Shown here piece by piece: positions 1 through 7,811 of a stretch of 13,258 bases of DNA (position 1 is the stretch's first letter; the number at the start of each line of letters is the position of its first letter). A model generated the notes under the pieces. It was not told the origin of the DNA and searched no databases. It saw only the letters and a program-made list of their open reading frames with translations. This stretch comes from Lysobacterales bacterium CG_4_10_14_3_um_filter_64_11. GTDB lineage: Bacteria; Pseudomonadota; Gammaproteobacteria; Xanthomonadales; Xanthomonadaceae. Location: the NCBI GenBank assembly GCA_002782905.1, contig PFJA01000133.1:1-13258 (forward strand). Direction: 5' to 3'. Both the position numbers and the translations under genes were made by a program.

Positions 1-716
1 GCAGCGCGGCTGGGCAGTTGATCTACGTGCGCGGCCTGCAAAACGCCAACAACGGCGATACCTACGCCGTGGTGCGCCCGACCGTGCGTTACGCACGCAT
101 TAACGACGATGGCGAAACCCGGCGCACCCGCGCCACCGATCTGGATTGGCGCAGCAAGGCCGAGCGCGGCATCGAGTGGGCCAAGACGTGGCGCGATGTG
201 AGCAGTGGCGGCGGCGAGTTTCTTGGCTACGAGGTGATGACCCAGGCACGGGCGCAGGTGATCGCCATCGAAGGCGAGGCAGCCAGTCTGCTGGTACTTG
301 ATGAGGGCCGCGATATTCGCGAAGGCGATCGCCTGGTGGCGGTAACCCCGCAACCGTACGATCTGGAGTTCGTGCCGCATCCGCCGCGCGCGGTTCCAGC
401 CGGGGCTCGTGTGATGGCGGTGGCTGATGGCATCAACGGCGGCACCCAAAGCGTGGTGGCGCTGTCGATTGGTGCCCGCGAGGGCGTCGAAAACGGTCAG
501 GTGTATGCGATCTGGGGTGAGGGCCCCAAGGTGCCGGATCGGGTCAAGAACGCTAGCTACACGGGCGCAGTATGGGACAGCAGCAAGGTGCCCGACGCGT
601 TTTCCGGTCACGTCATGGTGTTTCGTACCTTCGACAAGGTCAGTTATGGCCTGGTCATGAATGGGGTGCGCCAGGTCAAACCCGGCTATCTGCTCAAGCA
701 ACCCGACACGTATTGA
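1..716 (+). CDS. LysM peptidoglycan-binding domain protein, C-terminal part (5' truncated by window)
   Basis: The reading frame is open from the first bases to TGA at 714-716, so the gene starts outside the window; the TTG at 18 is only an internal codon. About 237 residues remain. They match the C-terminal portion of the LysM-domain envelope protein usually found just upstream of dprA in xanthomonads. Typical features are an EGDRLVAV-like turn, an FVPHPP stretch, a QSVVALSIGAREG segment and a closing VMVFRTFDKVSYGLVM block. In this family the signal peptide and LysM module lie in the N-terminal part, which is not visible here, so peptidoglycan binding is inferred from the family. The likely place of action is the periplasm or cell envelope, and the exact role is unknown. 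The stop lies 4 bases before the probable dprA start, so the two genes are probably co-transcribed. Confidence 0.8.
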   Translation, partial: SAAGQLIYVRGLQNANNGDTYAVVRPTVRYARINDDGETRRTRATDLDWRSKAERGIEWAKTWRDVSSGGGEFLGYEVMTQARAQVIAIEGEAASLLVLDEGRDIREGDRLVAVTPQPYDLEFVPHPPRAVPAGARVMAVADGINGGTQSVVALSIGAREGVENGQVYAIWGEGPKVPDRVKNASYTGAVWDSSKVPDAFSGHVMVFRTFDKVSYGLVMNGVRQVKPGYLLKQPDTY

Positions 717-720
717 GCGC

Positions 721-1860
721 GTGGGCGCGGTCGCGGCGGCTGACAATGCGCTGGCATGGTTGACGCTGGTGCGTGCCAGCAACAGCGCGGTGTCATTGCG
801 GCGCTTGCTCGACAGCCACGGCAGCGCCTCGGCAGCACTGGCCGCCGGTGCGGCCGCATGGCGGGCCGCCGGATTGTCCGACCCCAGCATTGAGGCGTTG
901 CGCAAGCCAGATCCGGGCGCATCCGAACGTGATCGCGTCTGGCTCGCCAAGGCACCCAATCACGTCGTTGGTTGGGACGACCCCGACTACCCGGCCCTGT
1001 TGCGGCGTATTCCCAGTCCGCCCGCGTGCCTGTTCGTGGTTGGTGAAGTGGCTGCCTTGTGGCAGCCGCAGATCGCCATCGTTGGCAGCCGCTCGCCCAG
1101 CGCCGGTGGCCGCGATAATGCGCGCGCTTTTGCCACCGCCTTTGCCGGCGCCGGATTGACGGTAACCAGCGGTTTGGCATCGGGCATCGACGCTGCGGCC
1201 CATGCCGGCGCGCTGGACGCGGGTGCGCACACCGTGGCGGTAATGGCGACCGGCCCCGATCGCGTATATCCACCCGCACACCGTGATTTGGCCACCCGCA
1301 TCGCGCATCACGGCGCGTTGGTTTGCGAGTTTGTGCCCGGCACCGAGGCGCGTCGCGAGCACTTTCCCAGCCGCAACCGGATCATTGCCGGCTTGGCGCT
1401 GGGCACGCTGGTGGTGGAGGCGGCCGAGCGCTCGGGCGCGCTGATTACCGCGCGGCTGGCCGGTGACGCCGGGCGCGAGGTGTTCGCCATTCCCGGCTCG
1501 ATCCACAACCCGGTGGCGCGTGGTTGCCATCGCCTGATTCGCCAAGGCGCGGCACTGGTGGAAACCGCGGACGAGGTAATCGCCGCCCTCGGGCCGGTTG
1601 CCAGCGATCTGGCCGATGCGCTGCGCGCACGCCTGCACGACGGCGCCGCCGCCGCGCCGGCAACGCCCGCAACGAGCGGCGACAACGACCCGGCGGTGCG
1701 CCAGGTGTTGGCTGCGCTGGCCTTTGACCCGGTCGGAATCGACCAATTGGCGCAACGCACCGGATTGACGGTAGCGGCGCTGTCATCCATGCTGTTGCAC
1801 ATGGAAATGCAGGGTCTGGTGAGTGCCGAGCATGGCCGCTACAGTCGGCGTAGCCGCTGA
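721..1860 (+). CDS. dprA: DNA-processing protein DprA (Smf)
   Basis: DprA binds incoming single-stranded DNA and loads RecA during natural transformation; it acts in the cytoplasm. The frame encodes 379 residues from GTG 721. A Rossmann-like core runs from about residue 118 to 285, with VGSRSPSAGG (121-130), SGLASGIDAAAH (150-161) and FPSRNRIIAG (215-224). These are the nucleotide/DNA-binding motifs of the family. A linker rich in Ala and Pro (about 305-325) leads to a C-terminal winged helix (about 335-379) of the DprA_WH type. An ATG at 661 is in frame, but it would overlap the upstream gene by 56 bases and add a non-homologous N-terminus. GTG 721 leaves the usual short lead into ALAWLTLVRA, where family members begin. 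The 40-base gap to smg suggests one operon. Confidence 0.93.
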   Translation: MGAVAAADNALAWLTLVRASNSAVSLRRLLDSHGSASAALAAGAAAWRAAGLSDPSIEALRKPDPGASERDRVWLAKAPNHVVGWDDPDYPALLRRIPSPPACLFVVGEVAALWQPQIAIVGSRSPSAGGRDNARAFATAFAGAGLTVTSGLASGIDAAAHAGALDAGAHTVAVMATGPDRVYPPAHRDLATRIAHHGALVCEFVPGTEARREHFPSRNRIIAGLALGTLVVEAAERSGALITARLAGDAGREVFAIPGSIHNPVARGCHRLIRQGAALVETADEVIAALGPVASDLADALRARLHDGAAAAPATPATSGDNDPAVRQVLAALAFDPVGIDQLAQRTGLTVAALSSMLLHMEMQGLVSAEHGRYSRRSR

Positions 1861-1900
1861 CCTGCTTCGCACCGCGGCGTTTCGGCGCAGGTTGAGGATA

Positions 1901-2392
1901 ATGAAAGAAACCATACTGGATGTGCTGCTGTACCTGTTCGAGCACTACTTCTATGACGATCCCGACGCTGCCAGCGATCGCGAATCGATGCTCAACGGCC
2001 CGATCTTCCAGGGACTGACGCACGCGGGGTTCAGTGCCGTTGAAATCAACAAGGCGTTCGACTGGCTGGACGCCCTGGCGCGGCAGCGCCCGGCCATGGG
2101 CGTGGTGCGGCACAGTGCGCAGCCGGTGCGCGTGTATGCCGATGTCGAGGCGGCCCGGCTTGATCCGGAATGCATCGGCTTTCTAATGTTTCTTGAGCAA
2201 AACGGCATCCTCGACGGCGAGCAGCGTGAACTGGTGCTGGACCGCGTGATGGCACTGGATCAGGATGAGATCGATCTGGACGACCTCAAGTGGGTGGTGC
2301 TGATGGTGCTGTTCAATCAGCCCGGTGCCGAGGCGGCGTTTGCCTGGATGGAAGGGCAGATATTCCAGGACGAGCCCGAGCCGTTGCATTGA
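1901..2392 (+). CDS. smg: Smg family protein (DUF494)
   Basis: The gene encodes 163 residues, close to the usual 155-160 of the Smg/DUF494 family. It starts with MKETILDVLLYLFEHYF, the hallmark N-terminus, followed by acidic, mostly helical sequence (EINKAFDWLDAL, then a block ending in WVVLMVLFNQPG). The ATG at 1901 is preceded by GAGGAT (1894-1899) and fits the family start; the frame runs further upstream to 1823, but that extension overlaps dprA and is not conserved in character. There is no signal peptide or membrane segment, so it is probably cytoplasmic. The molecular function of Smg is not established. Its persistent position between dprA/smf and topA suggests a link to DNA metabolism, but that is only contextual. 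Confidence 0.92.
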   Translation: MKETILDVLLYLFEHYFYDDPDAASDRESMLNGPIFQGLTHAGFSAVEINKAFDWLDALARQRPAMGVVRHSAQPVRVYADVEAARLDPECIGFLMFLEQNGILDGEQRELVLDRVMALDQDEIDLDDLKWVVLMVLFNQPGAEAAFAWMEGQIFQDEPEPLH

Positions 2393-2452
2393 CGAATCGC
2401 TTGCGGATGCGGCGCGGCTGCGTGGTCTTTCTCAAGCATGGAGCACCTCAGT

Positions 2453-2550
2453 TCGTCATTCCCGCGAAAGCGGGAATCCAGTGACTTCAGCTTTCGAACC
2501 AATGTCACACTGCGAAATGCTCTGGATTCCCGCTTTCGCGGGAATGACGA
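2453..2550. repeat. Dispersed palindromic repeat: two perfect 29-bp inverted arms
   Basis: The left arm (2453-2481) and right arm (2522-2550) are perfect reverse complements of each other and enclose 40 bases of unrelated sequence. Each arm contains its own hairpin, ATTCCCGC-GAAA-GCGGGAAT, with an 8-bp stem and a GAAA tetraloop (or its complement). The core CGTCATTCCCGCGAAAGCGG is a well-known dispersed intergenic repeat of many proteobacteria, of the REP/BIME or MITE kind. The location between smg and topA is typical. In RNA it would form either two small hairpins or one long stem and could act as a terminator or stabiliser for smg mRNA, which is inference. Confidence 0.85.
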
Positions 2551-2591
2551 GCGGGTTGCCGGACGAGCGGGCATTGCTGGCACGCAAGCGC

Positions 2592-2620
2592 TTGACACTT
2601 CCGGCAAGCTGTGTGCTCAC
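2592..2620 (+). promoter_or_regulatory. Possible topA promoter
   Basis: There is a perfect TTGACA -35 hexamer at 2592-2597. The bases 17-20 positions downstream (about GCTCACTAA) hold only a weak -10 match, so the call rests on the -35 box and on the position, 118 bases before the topA ATG. Confidence 0.3.
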
Positions 2621-2685
2621 TAAAAAAGGGCGCCCGGAAGGAACGTGTTGCGTGACGTTTCTCGCGGTGCCGTGAAAACGGTTAT

Positions 2686-2705
2686 TGCCTGCCCTGTGGC
2701 AGGCA
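2686..2705 (+). promoter_or_regulatory. Perfect 8-bp hairpin in the presumed topA 5' leader
   Basis: TGCCTGCC (2686-2693) and GGCAGGCA (2698-2705) pair perfectly around a CTGT loop, 32 bases before the topA start. A short run ATTTT (2708-2712) follows, too weak to call a terminator firmly. It may be a leader structure, an attenuator, or a leftover terminator. Which of these applies cannot be told from sequence alone. Confidence 0.4.
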
Positions 2706-2737
2706 CCATTTTGCGCGCTTGCGGAGCATCATCAGCC

Positions 2738-5272
2738 ATGGCCAAGAACCTGCTCATCGTCGAATCGCCGGCCAAGGCCAAGACGATCAACAAATACCTC
2801 GGCAAGGAGTTTCAGGTGCTGGCCTCGTATGGCCACGTCCGCGACTTGATTCCGAAAGAGGGCGCGGTCGATACCGAGCACGATTTTGCCATGCACTACG
2901 CGCTGAGCGAAAAGAGCCTCAAGCACGTCGATGCCATTGCCAAGGCGGCCAAGGGTGCGCAGTCGCTGTACCTGGCCACTGACTCGGATCGCGAGGGTGA
3001 GGCCATCTCCTGGCACATCGTCGAGATCCTGCGCGAGCGCGGTTTGCTGGAAGGCAAAGTACTGCATCGCGTGGTATTCACCGAAATCACCCCGCGTGCG
3101 ATCCGCGAGGCGGTTGCCAACCCGCGGCAGATTCGCACCGATCTGGTCAACGCGCAGCAGGCGCGGCGTGCGCTCGACTATCTGGTCGGCTTCAACCTGT
3201 CGCCGGTATTGTGGCGCAAAGTGCAGCGTGGTCTGTCGGCCGGGCGGGTGCAATCGCCGGCGCTGCGGCTGATCGTCGAGCGCGAGGAAGAAATCGAAGC
3301 ATTCATCGCGCGCGAATACTGGTCGATGCAGGCCGAATGCCAGCACCCCAAGCAGCCGTTCACGGCCCGCCTGGTGCGTCTGGATGGCAGCAAGTTCGAA
3401 CAATTCACCCTTACCGATGGTGCCACCGCCGAAGCGGCGCGGGCGCGTGTGGTCAAGGCCGCTGCCGGCAAACTGCGGGTCAGCGATGTACAGAGCAAGC
3501 AACGCAAGCGCCGGCCGGCGGCGCCGTTCATCACCTCGACACTGCAACAGGAAGCTGCGCGCAAGCTCGGTTTTACCACCTCGCGCACCATGCGCGTGGC
3601 GCAAAAGCTGTACGAAGGCGTCACCCTCGGCGATGAGGGTTCGGTCGGCCTGATCAGCTACATGCGTACCGACTCGGTCAACCTGTCCGACGAGGCGGTG
3701 GCGGAATTGCGCGACGTGATTGCGCGCGATTACGGCACCGGCGCTGTGCCCGACGCGCCGAACAAATATCAAACCAAATCCAAGAACGCACAAGAAGCGC
3801 ATGAAGCCATCCGGCCGACCTCGGCGTTGCGCACGCCTGCCAGCGTGGCGCGCTTTCTTGATGATGATGGCCGCCGCTTGTATGAGCTGATCTGGAAGCG
3901 CACCGTCGCCTCGCAGATGGTGCCGGCGACCCTCAACACGGTCAGTGTCGAGCTGGCCGCTGGCGACGCGCATGGTTTTCGTGCGTCGGGCACCACGATT
4001 GTCGATGCGGGCTTTCTTGCCGTGTACGAAGAAGGCAAGGACACGCGCAGCGCCGATGATGACGATGAAGGTCGCAAATTGCCGCCGATGCAGGTTGGCG
4101 ATGCCATCGTGCTGGACAGCATCCACAGCGACCAGCATTTCACCGAACCGCCGCCGCGCTTCTCGGAAGCGAGTTTGGTGAAGGCGCTGGAAGAATATGG
4201 CATCGGCCGGCCATCGACCTATGCCAGCATCATCCAGACCTTGCAGAATCGGCAATACGTGGCGCTGGAAAGCCGGCGCTTCTATCCCTCCGACGTGGGT
4301 CGCGCGGTGTCGCGATTCTTGAGCACGCATTTTGCCCAGTACGTGGACTATGAGTTCACCGCGCGCCTGGAAGACGAGCTCGACGCGGTATCGCGTGGTG
4401 AAGAGCAGTGGGTGCCATTGCTGCAACGTTTCTGGACGCCGTTCAAGGCATTGGTCAGCGACAAGACCGAAAGCGTTGATCGCTCCGAAGCCAGTGGCGC
4501 CCGGGAGCTGGGCGTTGACCCGGCCAGCGGCAAGCCGGTCAGCGTCCGCCTCGGCCGCTACGGGCCGTACGCGGCGATCGGTTCGACCAGCGAGGATGCC
4601 GAGGACAAGCCGAAGTTCGCCTCGCTGCGGCCCGGGCAGAGCATGCACACCATCAGCCTCGAAGAGGCGCTGGTGCTGTTCCAGTTGCCGCGTAGCCTCG
4701 GCGATCTTGACGGTGTAGCGCTGACGGTCGGCGTCGGCCGCTTTGGCCCGTTCGTCAAGCACGGCAGCACCTACGCATCGCTGGGCAAGGAAGACGACCC
4801 GTACACCATCGATTTCGAGCGCGGCAAGGCGCTGTTGCTGGCCAAGGCCGAAGCGATCGCCAACCGCATCATCAAGGCGTACGAGGGCAGCCCGATCCAG
4901 GTGCTCAATGGCCGTTACGGCCCATACTTGTCCGATGGCAGCCTCAACGGCAAGATTCCCAAAGACCGCGAGCCAGCCAGCCTCACCCTGGCCGAATGCG
5001 AACAACTGATGGCCGAAACCGGCAAGCCGGCCGGTGGCCGCTTTGGCAAGGGCGCCAGGAAAGCGGCGGGCAAGCCGGCGGCGAAGGCGCCGGCCGTCAA
5101 ACCGGTGAAAAGAGCAGCGAAAAAAGCCACTAAAAAGGCGGCCACCACGAAGTCGGCGAGCAAGACGGCCGCGAGCAAGACGGCCGCGAGCAAGAAAGCG
5201 GCGACAAAAAAGGTCGCGAACACCAACGGTTCAACCAAAAAGCCTGCTGCCAAGGCCACGGTAGTGCCATAG
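2738..5272 (+). CDS. topA: DNA topoisomerase I (type IA)
   Basis: TopA relaxes negative supercoils through a transient 5'-phosphotyrosine bond. The gene encodes 844 residues. The Toprim domain opens with LLIVESPAKAKTI (catalytic Glu9) and has DSDREGE at 82-88 (Asp82, Asp84, Glu86 for Mg). The active site is Tyr308 in SYMRTDS. C-terminal Toprim_Crpt-type repeats begin near 591 (LGRYGPYAA), 660 (VGRFGPFVK) and 720 (NGRYGPYLS). No Cys4 zinc ribbons are present; the whole protein has very few cysteines. Residues 766-844 form a lysine/alanine-rich, histone H1-like tail (AAKKATKKAA, SKTAASKTAASKKAA), expected to be disordered and DNA-binding. ATG 2738 is chosen because it gives the family start MAKNLLIVESP and has GGAG at 2723-2726. 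The frame extends upstream to 2645, but that extension would overlap the leader hairpin. Confidence 0.96.
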   Translation: MAKNLLIVESPAKAKTINKYLGKEFQVLASYGHVRDLIPKEGAVDTEHDFAMHYALSEKSLKHVDAIAKAAKGAQSLYLATDSDREGEAISWHIVEILRERGLLEGKVLHRVVFTEITPRAIREAVANPRQIRTDLVNAQQARRALDYLVGFNLSPVLWRKVQRGLSAGRVQSPALRLIVEREEEIEAFIAREYWSMQAECQHPKQPFTARLVRLDGSKFEQFTLTDGATAEAARARVVKAAAGKLRVSDVQSKQRKRRPAAPFITSTLQQEAARKLGFTTSRTMRVAQKLYEGVTLGDEGSVGLISYMRTDSVNLSDEAVAELRDVIARDYGTGAVPDAPNKYQTKSKNAQEAHEAIRPTSALRTPASVARFLDDDGRRLYELIWKRTVASQMVPATLNTVSVELAAGDAHGFRASGTTIVDAGFLAVYEEGKDTRSADDDDEGRKLPPMQVGDAIVLDSIHSDQHFTEPPPRFSEASLVKALEEYGIGRPSTYASIIQTLQNRQYVALESRRFYPSDVGRAVSRFLSTHFAQYVDYEFTARLEDELDAVSRGEEQWVPLLQRFWTPFKALVSDKTESVDRSEASGARELGVDPASGKPVSVRLGRYGPYAAIGSTSEDAEDKPKFASLRPGQSMHTISLEEALVLFQLPRSLGDLDGVALTVGVGRFGPFVKHGSTYASLGKEDDPYTIDFERGKALLLAKAEAIANRIIKAYEGSPIQVLNGRYGPYLSDGSLNGKIPKDREPASLTLAECEQLMAETGKPAGGRFGKGARKAAGKPAAKAPAVKPVKRAAKKATKKAATTKSASKTAASKTAASKKAATKKVANTNGSTKKPAAKATVVP
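5156..5198 (+). repeat. 15-bp tandem repeat in the topA tail
   Basis: The unit GCGAGCAAGACGGCC occurs at 5156-5170 and 5171-5185, with a third, diverging copy from 5186. It encodes the SKTAA/SKTAA/SKKAA part of the basic tail. Because the unit is a multiple of three, copy-number change would only lengthen or shorten the tail. Confidence 0.75.
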
Positions 5273-5308
5273 TCGGCGTGACGCGCCGCACACAGGAGGC
5301 TGCGCGGC

Positions 5309-5314
5309 TACAAT
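5309..5314 (+). promoter_or_regulatory. Candidate -10 box for maeB
   Basis: TACAAT lies in the context CGGCTACAAT, 40 bases before the maeB ATG. No good -35 hexamer is seen at the right distance. A very similar CGGCTACACT stands ahead of aceE, which gives modest support to both. Confidence 0.35.
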
Positions 5315-5354
5315 CAGCGCTTCGCCCCGTACCGCACTGCGCCTGAGATCCACC

Positions 5355-7634
5355 ATGCCCGACAAAGACCTGAAGAAAGCGTCACTCGAATACCACCGCC
5401 AAGCGCCGGCCGGCAAGATCAAGGTGGTGGCCACCAAGCCGATGGTCACCCAGCGCGATCTGGCGTTGGCGTATTCGCCCGGCGTGGCAGCGGCGTGCGA
5501 GGCGATCGTCACGGATCCGACCGAAGCCAGTACGCTCACCGCGCGCGGCAATCTGGTGGCGGTGATTTCCAACGGCACGGCGGTGCTGGGGCTCGGCAAC
5601 ATCGGCCCGCTCGCCGCCAAACCGGTGATGGAAGGCAAGGGCGTGTTGTTCCAGAAGTTCGCCGGTATCGATGTGTTCGACATCGAAGTCGACGAGAACG
5701 ATCCGGACAAGCTGGTGGACATCATCGCCAGCCTGGAGCCCACCTTCGGCGGCATCAACCTGGAAGACATCAAGGCGCCGGAATGTTTCATCGTCGAGCG
5801 CAAGCTGCGCGAACGCATGAAGATTCCGGTGTTCCACGACGATCAGCATGGCACCTCGATCATCGTTGGCGCGGCGGTGCTCAACGCGCTGGAAGTGGTC
5901 GGCAAAAAAATATCCGACGTGCAGGTCGCCACCACCGGTGTCGGCGCCGCCGGTGTCGCTTGCCTGGACATGCTGGTGGCGCTCGGGCTGCGCCCGGAAA
6001 ACATCCGCGCCATGGACCGCGATGGCGTGCTGCATCCACAGCGCACCGACCTCGATGACGCCAAGCGCCGCTATGCCCGCGAGATCCCGGCGCGCACGCT
6101 GGCCGAGCTGGTTACCGGCGCCGACATCTTCCTCGGGCTGTCGGCCGGTGGCATCCTCAAGCCCGAGATGCTGGCGAGCATGGCGCCACGCCCCATCATC
6201 TTTGCGCTGGCCAACCCGAACCCGGAAATCAATCCCGATGCGGCGCGCGCCGTGCGCCCGGATTGCATTGTTGCCACTGGCCGTTCGGACTACCCGAACC
6301 AGGTCAACAATGTGCTGTGTTTCCCGTACATTTTCCGCGGCGCGCTCGATGTCGGGGCATCCACCATCAACGAGGCGATGAAGCTGGCCTGCGTCAAGGC
6401 CATTGCCGCGCTGGCGCGCCAGGAAGTGACCGATCTGGGCGCCGCGTATGGCGGCGAGATGCCGGTATTCGGCGCGCAGTACCTGATTCCGCGGCCATTC
6501 GACCCGCGCCTGCTGGTGAAGCTGGCACCGGCCGTGGCACAAGCCGCGATGGATTCCGGGGTCGCAACTCGCCCGATTGAAGATATGGCAGCCTACCGCG
6601 AGAAACTCTCGCAGCACGTGTTCCGCTCCGGCCTGTTGATGAAGCCGGTATTCGAGCAGGCGCGCGCCAGCCTCAAGCGTGTCGCGTTCGCCGAGGGCGA
6701 AGAGGAAACCGTGCTGCGTGCGGTACAGACCGTGGTCGATGAAGGCCTGGCTCGTCCGATCCTGATCGGCCGGCCGTCGGTGATCGCGATGCGCATCGAA
6801 CGCCTCGGCCTGCGCATACGCGAAGGCGTCGATTTCGATCTCACCAACATCGACGATGACCCGCGTTTTCCGGAATACTGGCAGCTCTATCACCAGATCA
6901 TGCGCCGGCGCGGGGTGACCCCGGATAATGCCAAGGCCATCGTGCGCTCGCGTGCCACGGTGATTGCGGCGCTGATGACCAAGCGCGGTGAGGTCGATGC
7001 CATGTTGTGTGGCACCGTTGGCCGCTACGAGGGCAAGCTGCATCACGTCGTTGACGTGCTCGGGCTCGATCCGGGCGTGAGTGCGCCGGCGGCGATGTCG
7101 GCGGTGCTCAACGACAAGGGGGTGTTCTTTTTCGTCGATACCCACGTGCAGTACGAACCCAGCGCCGAACAGATTGCCGAGGCCACCCTGGCGGCCGCGT
7201 TCCGCCTCAAATTGTTTGGCATCGTGCCGCGCGTGGCACTGGCCTCGCATTCCAATTTTGGCGCACGCAACAATTCCAGCGCGGTGCGCATGCGGCAGGC
7301 ACTGGCACTGATTCACGCGCGCGCGCCGGAGCTGGAAGCGGAGGGCGAGATGCAGATCGATGCGGCGATGAACGAGGATATCCGCGCACGCCTGTTCCCC
7401 GATTCGCGCCTTACCGGCAGCGCCAATCTGCTGGTGTTCCCGAATCTCGACGCCGCCAACATCGCCTACAACCTGGTGCGCTCGATGTCCGATGGCATCG
7501 GCATCGGGCCAATCCTGATGGGCGTGGGCGGCGCCGCACATGTGCTCACGCCAGCGGCCACGGTGCGGCGAATCATCAACATGACCGCCATTGCCGCGGT
7601 GGAAGCGCAGGTGCGCGAGCAGCGCCTGGGGTGA
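5355..7634 (+). CDS. maeB: NADP-dependent malic enzyme, MaeB type, with C-terminal phosphotransacetylase-like domain
   Basis: The enzyme oxidatively decarboxylates malate to pyruvate with NADP, feeding pyruvate and NADPH to biosynthesis in the cytoplasm. At 759 residues it has the usual MaeB length. The malic N-terminal domain contains LAYSPGVA with catalytic-type Tyr40, and GPLAAKPVMEGKG with Lys95. Metal-binding acids lie around Glu137-Asp138 and Asp162-Asp163 (FHDDQHGTS). A Rossmann fold follows with GVGAAG at 195-200. From about residue 430 on, the protein resembles phosphate acetyltransferase (FAEGEEETVLRAV, MLCGTVGRYEGKLHHV, LVFPNLDAANIAYNLVR, then GIGIGPILMG). In the family this domain is not catalytic and serves for oligomerisation and acetyl-CoA sensing. 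The gene lies 82 bases after topA, and the product leads directly to the next gene, aceE. Confidence 0.95.
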   Translation: MPDKDLKKASLEYHRQAPAGKIKVVATKPMVTQRDLALAYSPGVAAACEAIVTDPTEASTLTARGNLVAVISNGTAVLGLGNIGPLAAKPVMEGKGVLFQKFAGIDVFDIEVDENDPDKLVDIIASLEPTFGGINLEDIKAPECFIVERKLRERMKIPVFHDDQHGTSIIVGAAVLNALEVVGKKISDVQVATTGVGAAGVACLDMLVALGLRPENIRAMDRDGVLHPQRTDLDDAKRRYAREIPARTLAELVTGADIFLGLSAGGILKPEMLASMAPRPIIFALANPNPEINPDAARAVRPDCIVATGRSDYPNQVNNVLCFPYIFRGALDVGASTINEAMKLACVKAIAALARQEVTDLGAAYGGEMPVFGAQYLIPRPFDPRLLVKLAPAVAQAAMDSGVATRPIEDMAAYREKLSQHVFRSGLLMKPVFEQARASLKRVAFAEGEEETVLRAVQTVVDEGLARPILIGRPSVIAMRIERLGLRIREGVDFDLTNIDDDPRFPEYWQLYHQIMRRRGVTPDNAKAIVRSRATVIAALMTKRGEVDAMLCGTVGRYEGKLHHVVDVLGLDPGVSAPAAMSAVLNDKGVFFFVDTHVQYEPSAEQIAEATLAAAFRLKLFGIVPRVALASHSNFGARNNSSAVRMRQALALIHARAPELEAEGEMQIDAAMNEDIRARLFPDSRLTGSANLLVFPNLDAANIAYNLVRSMSDGIGIGPILMGVGGAAHVLTPAATVRRIINMTAIAAVEAQVREQRLG

Positions 7635-7648
7635 TGACGCGAGCGCTG

Positions 7649-7680
7649 CCGCACCGGTGCCGCGGGCGACCGCTGTGCGG
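7649..7680 (+). terminator. Possible hairpin terminator after maeB
   Basis: CCGCACCGGT (7649-7658) can pair with ACCG plus GTGCGG (7669-7672 and 7675-7680), giving a 10-bp stem with a 2-base bulge and a 10-base loop, 14 bases after the maeB stop. There is no T-run after it, so it could be only a weak or Rho-assisted terminator. Confidence 0.35.
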
Positions 7681-7735
7681 TATCTGGCGTGGCGGTTCCC
7701 ATACGTATGCGTAAACCCGCGTACGCCGGGTCGGC

Positions 7736-7741
7736 TACACT
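7736..7741 (+). promoter_or_regulatory. Candidate -10 box for aceE
   Basis: TACACT in the context CGGCTACACT lies 70 bases before the aceE start. The -35 region is not recognisable. Upstream is the 10-bp palindrome CATACGTATG (7700-7709), a plausible regulator site by symmetry only; no regulator can be named. Confidence 0.3.
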
Positions 7742-7799
7742 GAGACCTGCGCATCACCGATAAAAACATCAGCAATGCACCGGCGCGAGCTGCCGCTGC

Positions 7800-7805
7800 G
7801 GGAGG
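7800..7805 (+). promoter_or_regulatory. Strong ribosome binding site for aceE
   Basis: GGGAGG stands 6 bases before the ATG at 7812 and is the best Shine-Dalgarno sequence in the window, supporting this start. Confidence 0.7.
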
Positions 7806-7811
7806 CCAGAC

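Larger units (their letters stand above)
2393..2737. other. smg-topA intergenic region
   Basis: These 345 bases hold no convincing gene. Short frames reading through here are by-products of the inverted repeat and lack family features. The region contains the 98-bp palindromic element (2453-2550), a 10-bp direct repeat GACGAGCGGG (2546-2555 and 2562-2571), a TTGACA box (2592-2597) and a tight hairpin (2686-2705) ahead of topA. Confidence 0.6.

Noticed and set aside
661..720. ATG 661 as the dprA start
   Set aside because: It overlaps the upstream gene by 56 bases and adds residues unlike any DprA; GTG 721 gives the family start.
2628..2635. GGGCGCCC next to an A-run as a minus-strand terminator
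   Set aside because: The palindrome has no room for a loop and there is no minus-strand gene to end here.
2645..2737. Longer topA start upstream of ATG 2738
   Set aside because: The extension does not look like TopA and runs through the leader hairpin, while ATG 2738 gives the standard MAKNLLIVESP.
2732..5005. 757-codon open frame on the minus strand across topA
   Set aside because: It is the same kind of antisense shadow; the sense strand encodes a full TopA with all catalytic motifs.
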